Assembly (NCBI RefSeq): GCF_011927665.1
Contig: NZ_JAATJA010000001.1
Location: 1-64,000, forward strand
Direction: 5' to 3'
DNA: 64,000 bases
From: Desulfobaculum xiamenense
Lineage (GTDB): Bacteria > Desulfobacterota > Desulfovibrionia > Desulfovibrionales > Desulfovibrionaceae
Below are positions 35,449 through 45,124 of this stretch, piece by piece. Position 1 is the first letter of the stretch. Every line of letters starts with the position of its first letter. A program made the translations under genes and the position numbers. Below the pieces are notes generated by a model that worked only from the letters and a program-made list of their open reading frames with translations, made no database searches and had not been told where the DNA came from.

Positions 35449-36393
35449 ATGAACAGGAACATAACGGTTGAATTGGTGGATGCGTTCACGTCCACGCCCG
35501 GCAAGGGAAACCGGGCGGGTGTGGTGCTGGACGCAACCGGATTGAGCGAAGCTGAGATGCAGGCTGTGGCCGCATTGGTCAACGTCTCCGAGACCGCGTT
35601 CATGATTCCGACGCCTGAGGCCGCCGATCATGAACTGCATATCCGTTATTTCACCCCGACGACGGAAGTGCCTACCTGTGGTCATGCTACCGTCGGTGCG
35701 CACCATGCCCGTGCCAGAGCACTTGGGCTGGCGGACGTCACCGTTTTCGCCAAAATTGGCGCGGGGATTCTGCCTGTGGATATCGTTGGGTCCGGTGAGG
35801 ACATGAAGGTCGTCATGACTCAGGGGGAGGTGGTGTTTTCGCCACCCTACGGCAGAGAGATGGTTGATCGGATTCTTGCCGCACTTGGTTTGGAGGCTGC
35901 AGATCTGCTACCTGATCTTCCTGTGCAGGAGGTCTCCACTGGGCATTCCAAGGTGATGGTTCCCATCCGTTCCGAGGACAAGCTTGATTCCCTGACGCCG
36001 GATATGGCGGCCCTTGTCGAATGCAGTCGTGCCATACGCTGCAATGGTTTCTTTGTCTTCACACTCAATGGGCCGGATGCCCAGAACCTGACCAGCGGCA
36101 GAATGTTCGCTCCGGCGATCGGCATTGACGAGGATCCTGTTACCGGAAACGGAAACGGTCCTTGCGGGGCCTATCTGTCGCTGTACGGAAAGCTGCCTGC
36201 GCAGGATACGTTCAGGTATTGCGGCAGGCAGGGTGTGGCGATGGGGAGGGAAGGAATCATTGAGGTGACGGTACACCGCCGGAATGGCAGGCCGTATAAG
36301 GTGCAGATCGGTGGCGTGGCTGTCGGGTCTGGGCGGATGGACGTGCTCTTGATGACGTCTCCAGAGGGGGCCGTCACCGCGACGAAGGTGTAG
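35449..36393 (+). CDS. PhzF-family isomerase-like protein
   Basis: The 314-residue protein has the PhzF/diaminopimelate-epimerase-like fold in two halves. Family marks are a GNRAGVVLDA stretch near the start, SETAF with the catalytic Glu, PTCGHATVGAHH, and GIDEDPVTGNGNGPCGAYL in the second half. PhzF relatives isomerise small acids such as trans-2,3-dihydro-3-hydroxyanthranilate; the substrate here is unknown and no phenazine genes are nearby. Start at 35449 has no clear SD; an upstream frame beginning at 35263 would include the terminator, so I reject it. Monocistronic. Confidence 0.85.
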   Translation: MNRNITVELVDAFTSTPGKGNRAGVVLDATGLSEAEMQAVAALVNVSETAFMIPTPEAADHELHIRYFTPTTEVPTCGHATVGAHHARARALGLADVTVFAKIGAGILPVDIVGSGEDMKVVMTQGEVVFSPPYGREMVDRILAALGLEAADLLPDLPVQEVSTGHSKVMVPIRSEDKLDSLTPDMAALVECSRAIRCNGFFVFTLNGPDAQNLTSGRMFAPAIGIDEDPVTGNGNGPCGAYLSLYGKLPAQDTFRYCGRQGVAMGREGIIEVTVHRRNGRPYKVQIGGVAVGSGRMDVLLMTSPEGAVTATKV

Positions 36394-36486
36394 CGTTTCA
36401 GACGCCTTCCCGCCACGTAGTCTGTTCGGGCTTGTGCCTGTGGTAGGACTTGCGATTCCGTCGTTGCGGTATTTATTTCTTATGAA

Positions 36487-36520
36487 GCACCCCCTGTGCG
36501 CATTGGCGCACAGGGGGTGC
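36487..36520. terminator. stem-loop downstream of the RND genes
   Basis: GCACCCCCTGTGCGC and GCGCACAGGGGGTGC are perfect 15-bp arms with a 4-base loop. T tracts are poor on both strands. It separates the convergent PhzF and RND genes. Confidence 0.7.
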
Positions 36521-36550
36521 CGAAGTGTTGAGCTTTTGGTTCGTTGTCGC

Positions 36551-39500
36551 CTAGCCCCGCTCCGCCTCGGCGCGTAGGGCGCTGCCGGGTTTTTCCATGC
36601 GGATGAGCCACGCCAGAAGTGACGGCACGAGGTAGACGGTCATCACGGTCGAGAGCATGAGGCCGCCGAGAACCACCGCGCCGAGGCCTCGGTAGAGTTC
36701 CGATCCCGCGCCCGGCGCGACCACCAGCGGCAGCATGCCGAGGAAGCTGGTTGTGGCGCTCATGAAGATGGGGCGCAGGCGGCTGCGGGTGGCGGAGACC
36801 ACGGCATCGAGGTGGTCCATGCCCTTTTCGCGCACGTTGATGAGGCTCTGGTGCACGATGAGGATGGGGTTGTTGACCACGATGCCTACGAGCATGACGA
36901 AGCCGAGCATGGTTAGCACGTCGAGCTGCTGCGGGGCGATGGTCACGTTGACCAGCTTGAGGCCGATGAAGCCGCCCGCCGAGGCCAGCGGCACGGCAAG
37001 CATGATCAGCGCCGGATAGGCGAAGTTGCCGAACAGGGCGGCCAGAAGCAGGTAGGTGATGGCCACCGCCACCAGAAAACCGCCGCGCAGGGCCGAGAAC
37101 GTCTGAGTGAGCTTGCTGGCCGTGCCGGAGAGCGAGGTCTCCAGCCCGCGCAGGTCGCCGCTGTGTTCCATGTCCGGGATGACGGTCGTGGAGAGTATGT
37201 CCATGGCCTCCTGCAAGGGCATTTCGTTGGGCGGGGTGACCTGGAGGGTGATGGTGCGTTTCTGGTTCAGGCGGCGGACTTCGTTCATGCCGCCGGTGCG
37301 CTCGACCTTGGCCAGCGCCTCCACGGGCAGGATTTCCCCGTCCCGCGTGACGAGCAGCGCGCGCTCCAGATCCTCCGGCGCGTGTAGTTCGCCCTGATCG
37401 CCCATGACCAGCATATCCACGGATTTCTCGCCGGGGCGTTTGAAGTCGTCCACCTTGCGGCCTTTGAGCAGCACGTCCAGCGCGATGCCGAGTTCCTCGG
37501 GTGTCATGCCTACGGAGGCGAGGCGCTCGCGGTCCGGGATGAAGTTCATTTCGGGGTAGATGAGTTCGATGGACGGCTGGGGACGCACGCGCGCGCCGGG
37601 GATGGCCTCGCCTATGCGCTTCATCATTTGCGCTGCCGCCGCGGACATGGCGGGCAGGTCCGAGCCGCTTAAGTCCACGTCGATGTTGCGGCCCTTGCCG
37701 AGGCCTGAGGCGAAGATGGAGCGCTGCATGACCACGGTGCGCACCGCCGGAAACTGCGAGGTCAACTCGGTGAGCAGGGGGATGAGCGCCGGGGCGTTCT
37801 GCTCCTGCGTGCTCGACACGCCGAGGATGGTCCGCCGTTCGTTGGCGACGAAGAAATAGCGGGATATGCCCGGCAGGCCGTTGTGTTCCTGCTTGCCATA
37901 GTAGGGGTCGAGGGCCTTGCCGAGGGTGTCGGCCATTTCCTGCCGTTCCGACGTGGACAGGCCCGGAGGCAGGTCCATGATGGCCGTGATCATGTTCTGG
38001 TTGCCCTGCGGCAGATAGTCCACCTTGGGGAACATGGCCCATGTGGCCAGTGCGGACGCCCCGACCATGACGATGACCGTGCCGAGGCGCGTGGCGGTGT
38101 TCTTTAGGCACAGGCGCACCAGCGCCATCATGGAATCGGCGATGCGCTCGCCAAGCGTGGCGATCCACTCGCAGCGCTTGTGCGACTGGCTGTGATGCGC
38201 CGCGCGGAAGGAGAAGATGCGCTCGGCGAGCATGGGCACGACCAGCATGGATACCACGGCGCTCAGGCTGATGGCGGCGGTGATGGCCAGTGCAATGTCC
38301 TTGAAGAGCTGGCCCGCCTCGTCGCGCATGAACAGGATGGGCAGGAAGACCACCACCGTGGTCAGTGTGGAGGAGAGCACAGCGCCCCAGACCTCGCGCG
38401 TGCCGTCGTAGGCGGCGGCGAAGGGCGATTTGCCGAGGCTGCGGTGCCTGTCGATGTTTTCGAGGACCACGATGGCGTTGTCCACCAGCATGCCCACGGA
38501 GAAGCTGATGCCCGCCAGCGAGATGACGTTGAGGTTGCGGTCCGCCAGCTTCATGAACATGAAGGTCGATATGGCGCTGATGGGGATGGCCAGCGAAATG
38601 ATGGACGTGGCCGACACGCTGCGCAGAAAGACGAGCAGAACGAGGATGGCCAGCGTGCCGCCGATGAAGATGTTGCCGCGCACGAGGCTTATGGCGGAAT
38701 TGATGTAGGGGCGCTGCTCGTACACCCAGTCCAGCCGGACGCCCAGCGGTTTCAGCACGTCTTCGTTGAGGCGCTTCGTGACGGCGTCGGCCTCGTTGGT
38801 CAGTTCCACCACGTTTACGCCCTGCTGGGGCAGGATGAACATGCCGATGCCCGGCGCGCCCGAGGAGAGCACCGGGTCCGCGTTGAGGGTGTAGGCATGG
38901 CGGACGTCCGCCACGTCGCCTACGCGCACGAAGCGGTCTCCGTAGCCGCGGATCACCGTGCCCGCCACGTCTGCGATGCTGGTATGCTCGCCGACCATGC
39001 GCACGCGGTAGTTGTGGCGGCCCACGTCGAGATCGCCCGCCGAGATGTTCATGTTGTCTTTGGATAGGGCGGCCACGAGGTCCGAGATGGTCAGCCCGTA
39101 GGCGGCCAGCCGCTGCGCGGAGGCGATGATGTGTACCTCGTCGTTGGTGCCGCCGCGCACGTCCACCTGCGCCGCGCCGGGGATGCGCTCGAAGTACTGG
39201 ACGATCTCGTCCTGCATGAAGGTCTTGTAGGTGGAGACGGGGCGCGGATTTTCCGGAAGCGTGCGCAGGAACATGCGTACGGCCGGGTTGGCGGAGTCGC
39301 CGGTGCTGCGGATGTAGGGGCGGTCGACGTTGTCGGGGTAGGTGTTGACCTCGTCGAGCTTGTTGGAGACCTCAAGTACCGCCTCGCGGACCGGAATGCC
39401 CAGCCGGAAGGTCAAGTTGATGGTGCCGCGCTCCATGTTGGCGATGCTTTCGATGGATTCGAGGCCCGGAATGGACTTGAGCTTCTCCTCCTGCGGTTCG

Positions 39501-39691
39501 AGGATTTCCCGTTCGATTTCGTAGGGGCTTGCGCCTTTCCATGTGGTGCGGACGGAGACCTCGGGTTTGCTTACGTCCGGCGTGAGCTGGTAGGGCAGGG
39601 CGGACAGGCTCAGCAGGCCGCCCATGACCGAGAGGATGACGGCGGCGAGTACGCCCACCGGATTGCGTATGGCTACCTTGATGAGATCCAT
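36551..39691 (-). CDS. RND efflux permease (AcrB/HAE1 type)
   Basis: A 1046-residue protein with the RND plan: 12 membrane helices and two large periplasmic loops. It starts MDLIKVAIRNPVGVLAAV; the TM4 proton-relay region reads SFSVGMLVDNAIVVLENIDRHR, so one Asp of the classical AcrB DD pair is Asn, as in many non-AcrB HAE1 members. The TM10-11 region has FVMLVGIVVNNPILIVHQ. With its adaptor gene 9 bases upstream it should export toxic compounds to the outside; the outer-membrane channel gene is not in the cluster. Substrate unknown. Confidence 0.93.
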   Translation of the reverse strand: MDLIKVAIRNPVGVLAAVILSVMGGLLSLSALPYQLTPDVSKPEVSVRTTWKGASPYEIEREILEPQEEKLKSIPGLESIESIANMERGTINLTFRLGIPVREAVLEVSNKLDEVNTYPDNVDRPYIRSTGDSANPAVRMFLRTLPENPRPVSTYKTFMQDEIVQYFERIPGAAQVDVRGGTNDEVHIIASAQRLAAYGLTISDLVAALSKDNMNISAGDLDVGRHNYRVRMVGEHTSIADVAGTVIRGYGDRFVRVGDVADVRHAYTLNADPVLSSGAPGIGMFILPQQGVNVVELTNEADAVTKRLNEDVLKPLGVRLDWVYEQRPYINSAISLVRGNIFIGGTLAILVLLVFLRSVSATSIISLAIPISAISTFMFMKLADRNLNVISLAGISFSVGMLVDNAIVVLENIDRHRSLGKSPFAAAYDGTREVWGAVLSSTLTTVVVFLPILFMRDEAGQLFKDIALAITAAISLSAVVSMLVVPMLAERIFSFRAAHHSQSHKRCEWIATLGERIADSMMALVRLCLKNTATRLGTVIVMVGASALATWAMFPKVDYLPQGNQNMITAIMDLPPGLSTSERQEMADTLGKALDPYYGKQEHNGLPGISRYFFVANERRTILGVSSTQEQNAPALIPLLTELTSQFPAVRTVVMQRSIFASGLGKGRNIDVDLSGSDLPAMSAAAAQMMKRIGEAIPGARVRPQPSIELIYPEMNFIPDRERLASVGMTPEELGIALDVLLKGRKVDDFKRPGEKSVDMLVMGDQGELHAPEDLERALLVTRDGEILPVEALAKVERTGGMNEVRRLNQKRTITLQVTPPNEMPLQEAMDILSTTVIPDMEHSGDLRGLETSLSGTASKLTQTFSALRGGFLVAVAITYLLLAALFGNFAYPALIMLAVPLASAGGFIGLKLVNVTIAPQQLDVLTMLGFVMLVGIVVNNPILIVHQSLINVREKGMDHLDAVVSATRSRLRPIFMSATTSFLGMLPLVVAPGAGSELYRGLGAVVLGGLMLSTVMTVYLVPSLLAWLIRMEKPGSALRAEAERG

Positions 39692-39700
39692 GATGTGTGC

Positions 39701-40780
39701 CTACCGGACAACCGGCTGGCCGGACCGGAGTCGTTCGTTGCCGCTGGTGACGATCGGCGCGCCAGCCTTGAGCGCGTCGGAGGAGAAACCAACCATGTCG
39801 CCCGCGTAGCCTTCCACCCGGACCGGAACGGCCCATGCCTTGCCGTCGCGGATGGTGAATACGCTGTAGCCGTCGCCATTGGCGTGGCGCACGAGGGCCT
39901 GACGCGGGGCAATGAGGGCAGTTTTCGTCTCTCCGACGGTCATGGTGACGGACGCCTCAAGACCGGCAGCGGTGCCACGGTCGCGCAGGCGGATGATGAC
40001 AGGGATGGTTCGCGTCTTGGGGTCGCCGTCTGGAACGATGGCGCGGATGGTGCCTTCCTGCTCCTCGCCGAGGATCGCCACGGTGACCTGCGCGCCCTTG
40101 CGCAGGGCGGGCAGATGGCGCTGGGGCACGTGGACGCGCACCTCGACTTCCTTGGCGGCGGCGACGGTGAACAGTGCGGAGGATGGGGTAATCCATTCGC
40201 CTTCCTGAACGTGTCGGACGAGAACCACGCCGTCGAACTTGGCCGTGACGCAGGCCTTGCGGCGCTGGGTCAGCAGGGATTCGAGTTCCGCCTCAAGGGT
40301 GGCGTAGCGGGCGCTGGCCGTGCGTTCGGCGTAGAATGCGCTGTCGTATTCGTCGCGGGAGATGACGCTACCGTCGATGAGGTTCTTTTTACGTTCAAGG
40401 TCGATGCGCGCGTTGTCGAGCACGGCCTTCTGCTCGGCCAGCGCGGCGCGCGCGGCGGCGATGGAGCAGTCGAGCAATTCGGTGTTCAGGCAGGCGAGGG
40501 CTTCGCCGGCCTTGACGGTGTCGCCCTCGTCCACGAAGACCTTTTCCACCAGTCCGCTTAGTTCGGAGGCCAGATTGGCCTGTCGGTGGAACTGCGTGGA
40601 GCCGGTGAATGTGGCCGCAGCCTGAATGGTTCCTTGGCCGATGGTGCTCGTTTTGACTATGGCGGCGGGTTTCTCCGCATGAGCCGTTGGCGGGGAAAGC
40701 AGGAGCGCCAGCGTCGCCAGGAGCGGAAGAAGGGTTGCGCGCAGTATTTGAATCATCATTTTATCCTTGCGAATGAACAT
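39701..40780 (-). CDS. RND efflux periplasmic adaptor (membrane fusion protein)
   Basis: A 359-residue adaptor with a signal peptide (about 1-35), a biotinyl-lipoyl-like domain (LASELSGLVEKVFVDEGDTVKAGEALACLN), a helical hairpin (about 100-150) and beta-barrel/membrane-proximal domains. It bridges the RND pump and an outer-membrane channel. Several ATGs compete; I chose 40780 because AGGAACACAAC precedes it, with 40756 and 40759 as alternatives after AAGGAT. Confidence 0.9.
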   Translation of the reverse strand: MFIRKDKMMIQILRATLLPLLATLALLLSPPTAHAEKPAAIVKTSTIGQGTIQAAATFTGSTQFHRQANLASELSGLVEKVFVDEGDTVKAGEALACLNTELLDCSIAAARAALAEQKAVLDNARIDLERKKNLIDGSVISRDEYDSAFYAERTASARYATLEAELESLLTQRRKACVTAKFDGVVLVRHVQEGEWITPSSALFTVAAAKEVEVRVHVPQRHLPALRKGAQVTVAILGEEQEGTIRAIVPDGDPKTRTIPVIIRLRDRGTAAGLEASVTMTVGETKTALIAPRQALVRHANGDGYSVFTIRDGKAWAVPVRVEGYAGDMVGFSSDALKAGAPIVTSGNERLRSGQPVVR

Positions 40781-41431
40781 GTTGTGTTCCTGTATCTTGC
40801 CGGAAAACTTGGCGTATTCACCTTGATACAAGGGGGTGTGCCTGTAAAGTCCGGCGCGGGTTTTATTTTTGTTGTATGAAATCAGAATATTACGAAAAAA
40901 GATACCGTCTGGTATGAATTCCGGTTTCCGCTTCCGAAGCGGGGGAGGATCTGTGCGCAAGCTGTTGTGGCCAATGTCGCCTGCGGCGTGCGCAGGGAGT
41001 TTCGCTTCGCTTTTCGTGAGAGGCGGATGCCGACTGGGAAATTCGGGTGCGAGGATACCGGGCGGCTGCGCATCTGTCGATTCTTGACAACATTGCGCAG
41101 AATCTTATCTTCCACCGTCCGGGCGGACCTGCTAGCCGGTTGCTCTGGCGTGGCCCGGAGAGCCCGCGCAGGGCTTCGCTTGCTTGTGGGCGCAATTCTG
41201 GATAAAGACGCCATGTACGATCGCCATGCGGGCGCGGCAATCCTCACCGGGATGGCGCTGCGCAGTGGGCTGCGCTTTCCGGCGCCCACCGTGGCGAACC
41301 GTTAACCAATCTGATCATGAGAGCGGCGTGTCGCGACGCATCGTGTGCGACAGGAGGCAGTGCGGGAGACCGCAGGCCGCCGTCCGAGTGCGTTCGCTCC
41401 CACTCCGTCAACCGCTTTGCAAGGAGTCCCG
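40781..41431. other. intergenic region between RND and MBL-fold genes
   Basis: About 650 bases with no convincing gene. It should hold the minus-strand promoter of the RND pair and a plus-strand promoter at 41084-41111; the AT-rich part near 40800-40920 is adjacent to the efflux genes. Confidence 0.55.
41084..41111 (+). promoter_or_regulatory. putative sigma-70 promoter
   Basis: TTGACA (41084-41089), 16-base spacer, TATCTT (41106-41111). It would give a leader of about 310 bases to the MBL-fold gene at 41432, so an alternative start or a regulatory leader is possible. Confidence 0.35.
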
Positions 41432-42046
41432 ATGAAGATCCGGAAGTTTTGCCTTGGCCCGTACCAGACCAATGGGTATCTGCTGTCCGAGGGCAGCAAG
41501 GCCGTGTTTATCGATCCCGGCGACGATTCCTCGGCGGTGCTTGATGTTTTGAAGAAGGAAAATCTGACGCTGACGCATATCCTCGTCACGCACATCCACA
41601 TCGATCACTTTTACGGAGCCGCCAAGCTCGCCCGGCTGACCGGCGCGGAAATCCTCGCCAGTGCCGATGACGCCTTCCTCGTCGACATGGAGATTCTCGG
41701 CTGCGGCGATTCCGGCTATCCCGATTTGCAGGAGGACTTCCGCTATACCCCCATCGCGGAGGGTATGCATGAATTCCTTGGCAAGAAGTGCAAGGTCGTC
41801 CCCACCCCCGGCCACACGCCCGGCGGGCTGACCTTCCATTTCACAGGAGAGGGCGTGGCCTTCGTGGGTGATCTCATCTTTGCCCGCTCCATTGGCAGGA
41901 CGGACTTCACCGGCGGCAACATCAAGGCGCTCATGCGTTCCGTCGAGAATGAAATATTCACCATGCCGGGCAAGACGGTGCTCTACCCCGGACATGGCCC
42001 TTCGACCACGGCGGGCGACGAGAAGATTCACAATCCGTTTTTCTAG
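41432..42046 (+). CDS. MBL-fold metallohydrolase, glyoxalase II-like
   Basis: The 204-residue protein has the metallo-beta-lactamase core: THIHIDH (the HxHxDH zinc motif), HTPGG, a GD (FVGDLIF) and the distal His in YPGHG. Small soluble members of this length often hydrolyse thioesters (hydroxyacylglutathione-like) or persulfides; specificity is not clear. The ATG at 41432 follows GGAGTCCCG. It is monocistronic and ends at a bidirectional terminator facing the TetR gene. Confidence 0.9.
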   Translation: MKIRKFCLGPYQTNGYLLSEGSKAVFIDPGDDSSAVLDVLKKENLTLTHILVTHIHIDHFYGAAKLARLTGAEILASADDAFLVDMEILGCGDSGYPDLQEDFRYTPIAEGMHEFLGKKCKVVPTPGHTPGGLTFHFTGEGVAFVGDLIFARSIGRTDFTGGNIKALMRSVENEIFTMPGKTVLYPGHGPSTTAGDEKIHNPFF

Positions 42047-42139
42047 GACGGAGCGGACTGGCCGCAGGCGGGAGAAATCCTCGTCTGCGGCGGCCTGCTT
42101 CGCGGCGTACGCGGGCGTCCTTCGCCCCGGTGGAAAAGG

Positions 42140-42190
42140 AACAAGGCGCACATGGTGGAATGCATCCGCCATGTGCGCCTTGTTTTTTTG
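42140..42190. terminator. bidirectional terminator between MBL-fold and TetR genes
   Basis: AACAAGGCGCACATGG pairs with CCATGTGCGCCTTGTT, followed by a run of T on the plus strand. Confidence 0.88.
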
Positions 42191-42211
42191 CGAGGTATGC
42201 CGAGGCTGTGC

Positions 42212-42961
42212 CTAGGCCTGCGCGGCGAGTTCGACCTCGCCGGGGGTCACCTGCGGACGCTTGAGGCTTTCGAGATCGGGCATCAGGTTGCGATGCGCGG
42301 GGTCCAGGTAGCTCCCCAGCAGGTGGTGGTAGTAGTCCATGGTCTTTTTGAGGGCGGTGTCCTTGTCCAACAGGCCATCCTGGAAGTCCTGGAGGATGCA
42401 CTTGGAGACCATGAGCGCGATGTCGTTGAACGCATCCGCGCTTTCCCGACTGAGAAAGCCCTCGTTGACGCAGTCGTCGAGCATGATGGCGCTGCGGCGA
42501 TAGATGTTGTTGATGTTGAAGATCTTGTCGAGGGGGGCGGGCCAGTCCTTCTTGATCTTCTCGGGAAACAGCTCGTAGTACTGTCTGGTGTATTCTTCGA
42601 GCTTCTCGTCGCCATGGGTGAAGAACAGCAGCTTGTAAATCTCCGGCTCGTCGAGGGAGAATTCCGTGAAACACTGGCAGATGGCCATGTAGCGTTCGAC
42701 CGAATTCTTGCACCCGGCGAGGTAGCGGGGAAGCGCGGCATGGTACTCGCCGAGGTAGTGCATCGTGGCGAGGAAGACGAGATGCGGAAGGTTGTCAAAG
42801 TAATTGTAAAGTGTGGCGCTCGCATAGCCGGCTATGTCCGCCGCCTTGCGGATGGTGACCGCACCAATGCCTTCCTGCTTGATGATCTCGTTGGCGGCCT
42901 TGATGAAATACGTCATTATGCGCTTTTGCTTGATCTTGGACCTGTCCTGCGATGTCTGCAT
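42212..42961 (-). CDS. TetR-family regulator
   Basis: The 249-residue protein has a TetR N-terminal HTH (AANEIIKQEGIGAVTIRKAADIAGYASATLYNYFDNLPHL) and a helical ligand-binding C-terminal domain. It is unusually long for TetR (typically about 200). The start at 42961 is an ATG; a TTG at 43003 is possible. Downstream of it in the other direction is the long gap before the carnitine genes; control of them is possible but not shown. Confidence 0.85.
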   Translation of the reverse strand: MQTSQDRSKIKQKRIMTYFIKAANEIIKQEGIGAVTIRKAADIAGYASATLYNYFDNLPHLVFLATMHYLGEYHAALPRYLAGCKNSVERYMAICQCFTEFSLDEPEIYKLLFFTHGDEKLEEYTRQYYELFPEKIKKDWPAPLDKIFNINNIYRRSAIMLDDCVNEGFLSRESADAFNDIALMVSKCILQDFQDGLLDKDTALKKTMDYYHHLLGSYLDPAHRNLMPDLESLKRPQVTPGEVELAAQA

Positions 42962-43219
42962 ATGCTGTCTCTTGCTCCAAACCTTGATAGTTTCGTGCGC
43001 CAAATGTGTCAGATCAAGTCGTTTTCATTACGCCCACTGTCGCGGCGTAGTGTGGTCGCGGCGTGTACAGGCTGCCAATGTCCTTGCCGCCCTGCGCGGG
43101 GCGTTTGCCTGCGCGCGATGTGCGCGGTGTATATCGCCCGTGAAGCGTCGATTTTCCCGTGATCCCGCACGTTCGCGAGCCATGTGCGGGCCGGGACGTT
43201 CTCAACGTGCCATCCAATT

Positions 43220-43235
43220 TATAACCGCGGTCATG
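43220..43235. promoter_or_regulatory. CRP/FNR-like site
   Basis: TATAA-CCGCGG-TCATG. It shares the core TAACCrCrGTCAT with a site just before the maoC-like gene (50999). It is 260 bases upstream of the TetR start on the divergent side. Confidence 0.3.
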
Positions 43236-44426
43236 AAATAAATCCACTGCGGGTAAAATCATGATTAGGCGAACAGCTGCTTAGGCAGCAGTTGCGCCTT
43301 TGTCAATTTCGAAAACCGCGTGAAGGCCGTGTCAGCTTTGCCTTCCCCGTTCTGTCCGCATGGCGATTGTCCTGCTCTCAATCCGAAAGGGGATGCGTAA
43401 CGCCCCGCCGACGCCACTGGAGGCGGTGTTCTTCGTGGGCTGGGCATGCGTGGTTCAGCCGTTGTTGGGTGCGGTTGTCCGGCATTGAACCCTGTCGCGG
43501 CCGGGCGCTGGCTGTGGCGGTGTGCGGCTGGTGTGGCAGGGACGCTGCGTGCTGTGTCAAAGATTCGCGCAATGGGGCATTTTCGCGCGGCTGGTGCAAG
43601 CAAAAACAGCAGCCCCATATATTAATGATAAGGAGGGCTGAAGCTCCGGAGTCCCGAGCGCGGTGAACGGCTTTGGGCAATGCCTGCGGGATGGAAGCGA
43701 AAGCGTTCCATCGGGTCGTATGGGGGCGCGAAGTACATGCGTGGGCGTCCAGCCGTAAGGCGTTGGTTCGCTTTTCGGTTTAAGACCTTGGAATGTCTCG
43801 GGAAGAGCCGTCAGCTATGTGCTATGAGCACAACTATATATTATGATTGATTTTATTTGTCAAGGGGTTGCGGAGGGTATTGGCTTGCTTGTGCCAAACG
43901 TGTCAATCGGGCCCGATTGCGTGGGGGGGCGGTGGCTTTTGACAGGCTACGCCGGGAGCTACGGACTCCCTGGCGGAAGGGGTTTTTTGTCGGTTGTTAT
44001 GCATGTTGAGGCGTATTTCATACGCAGCGGCAGTGTTGTCGTGAATAGGGATGATTGTTCTTGTTTTGCAATCATGAGCTGGAGAGCGTGTCACGACGCT
44101 ATGCGGAAACAATGCACGAACATACTTCGCTATTTCATGCTCGCGACATTGGGTTATGCATGCTTCGAGTACTGGATTTCTTTGATTTGCGTGTACATAG
44201 CCGTTGATTTGGTCTGGTTGTCGTCTGATGTCGTCATTTGTTGGCGTCACTGTGTCCATGGTATGCACATTTCGGCCATGCATGGATGAAATAGCTGGTG
44301 AAACGCCTGTTTCGCGAAATATCCCCGTCGGTTCGTCCTTTCGTTTTCTCTCGCGGTGTTTCTGCCGCAGTAATGAAACCAAAAAAAGATTTAGGTTAAC
44401 ATTCTGAAAAAATTAGCATTATTTGC

Positions 44427-44442
44427 TGTGATCACGGTCATG
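44427..44442. promoter_or_regulatory. CRP/FNR-like site upstream of caiT
   Basis: TGTGA-TCACGG-TCATG, matching the left half of the CRP/FNR-family consensus TGTGA-N6-TCACA exactly and the right half in three of five positions. It resembles the TGTGA-TCATGG-TCAGA sequence at 50964 upstream of the maoC-like gene. Confidence 0.35.
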
Positions 44443-44453
44443 AACGCGTTCAT
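44440..44453. promoter_or_regulatory. 14-bp perfect palindrome
   Basis: ATGAACGCGTTCAT is a perfect inverted repeat in an AT-rich setting, overlapping the CRP-like site and about 680 bases upstream of caiT. It is a plausible operator for a dimeric repressor such as the TetR protein. Confidence 0.35.
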
Positions 44454-45124
44454 AAAAAAATTGTGATTGCAATATGAACATGATTATGCAAATTTTCACG
44501 TGCGCGGCAACGGGAACACACGAAGTGTGGAAAATCTGGGTGGCTAGCGCCAACTATCGGAAATCATAGCGGAAAATATGGAGCATCGCGAGGGCTGTGG
44601 TCTGGAGATGCTCTGCTTTCGTAGACGAAGGTTTCCGCCGCGCAAGACGCGCGGGCGAGGCGCTTGCTTCACCTTTGACATGACGGACCGATTTTGGGCT
44701 TCCCCGGTTGAAACCGAGGGGCCGGAAGACGGAGCAGGGCGCATCGACTGGTTTGCCATGTCGCCGAGGGCTTTCCCCCTCGCGCAGGTGACGGCGGTGC
44801 GCGGAGGACTTGGCCGCGTGAGGTCCTCGACTGAAAGTTCGTCATGTACGCGCGTCGTCTCCCGAAGATGTCCGCAAGTCATGAGCGCTTGACGAGATGC
44901 CAAGTGATTGGAGGCTGCAAAAGCTCGGTATCGGAGTTACGCGCGCGTGCGCGGATGAATGGGCTTGTTGGGGTTAGGGGCATTTCGCCAGTGACGGAGA
45001 GTGGCACCCGTGTTCGCGCCAAGATGGGCCGCCCGACGGATGAACCCGGCGGGGCATGACGGTTCGGCGAATTGATGGGGCCGGCTTGACGAACGACTTT
45101 CCAATTTCATCTGGAGTATTGGGG

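Larger units (their letters stand above)
42962..45124. other. 2.1-kb gene-poor, low-GC region before caiT
   Basis: No credible gene is seen. From about 43780 to 44560 the DNA is clearly richer in A+T than its surroundings. Candidate regulatory sites are listed separately: CRP/FNR-like half-palindromes at 43220 and 44427 and a 14-bp palindrome at 44440. The open frame at 43843-44289 has no SD and no recognisable protein character. Confidence 0.6.

Noticed and set aside
43843-44289. 148-codon open frame in the gene-poor region
   Set aside because: No SD, no coherent protein features and overlap with an equally weak opposite frame.
44578-44892. 104-codon open frame before caiT
   Set aside because: Arg/Cys-rich random-looking translation, no SD, and an opposite-strand frame of similar length.
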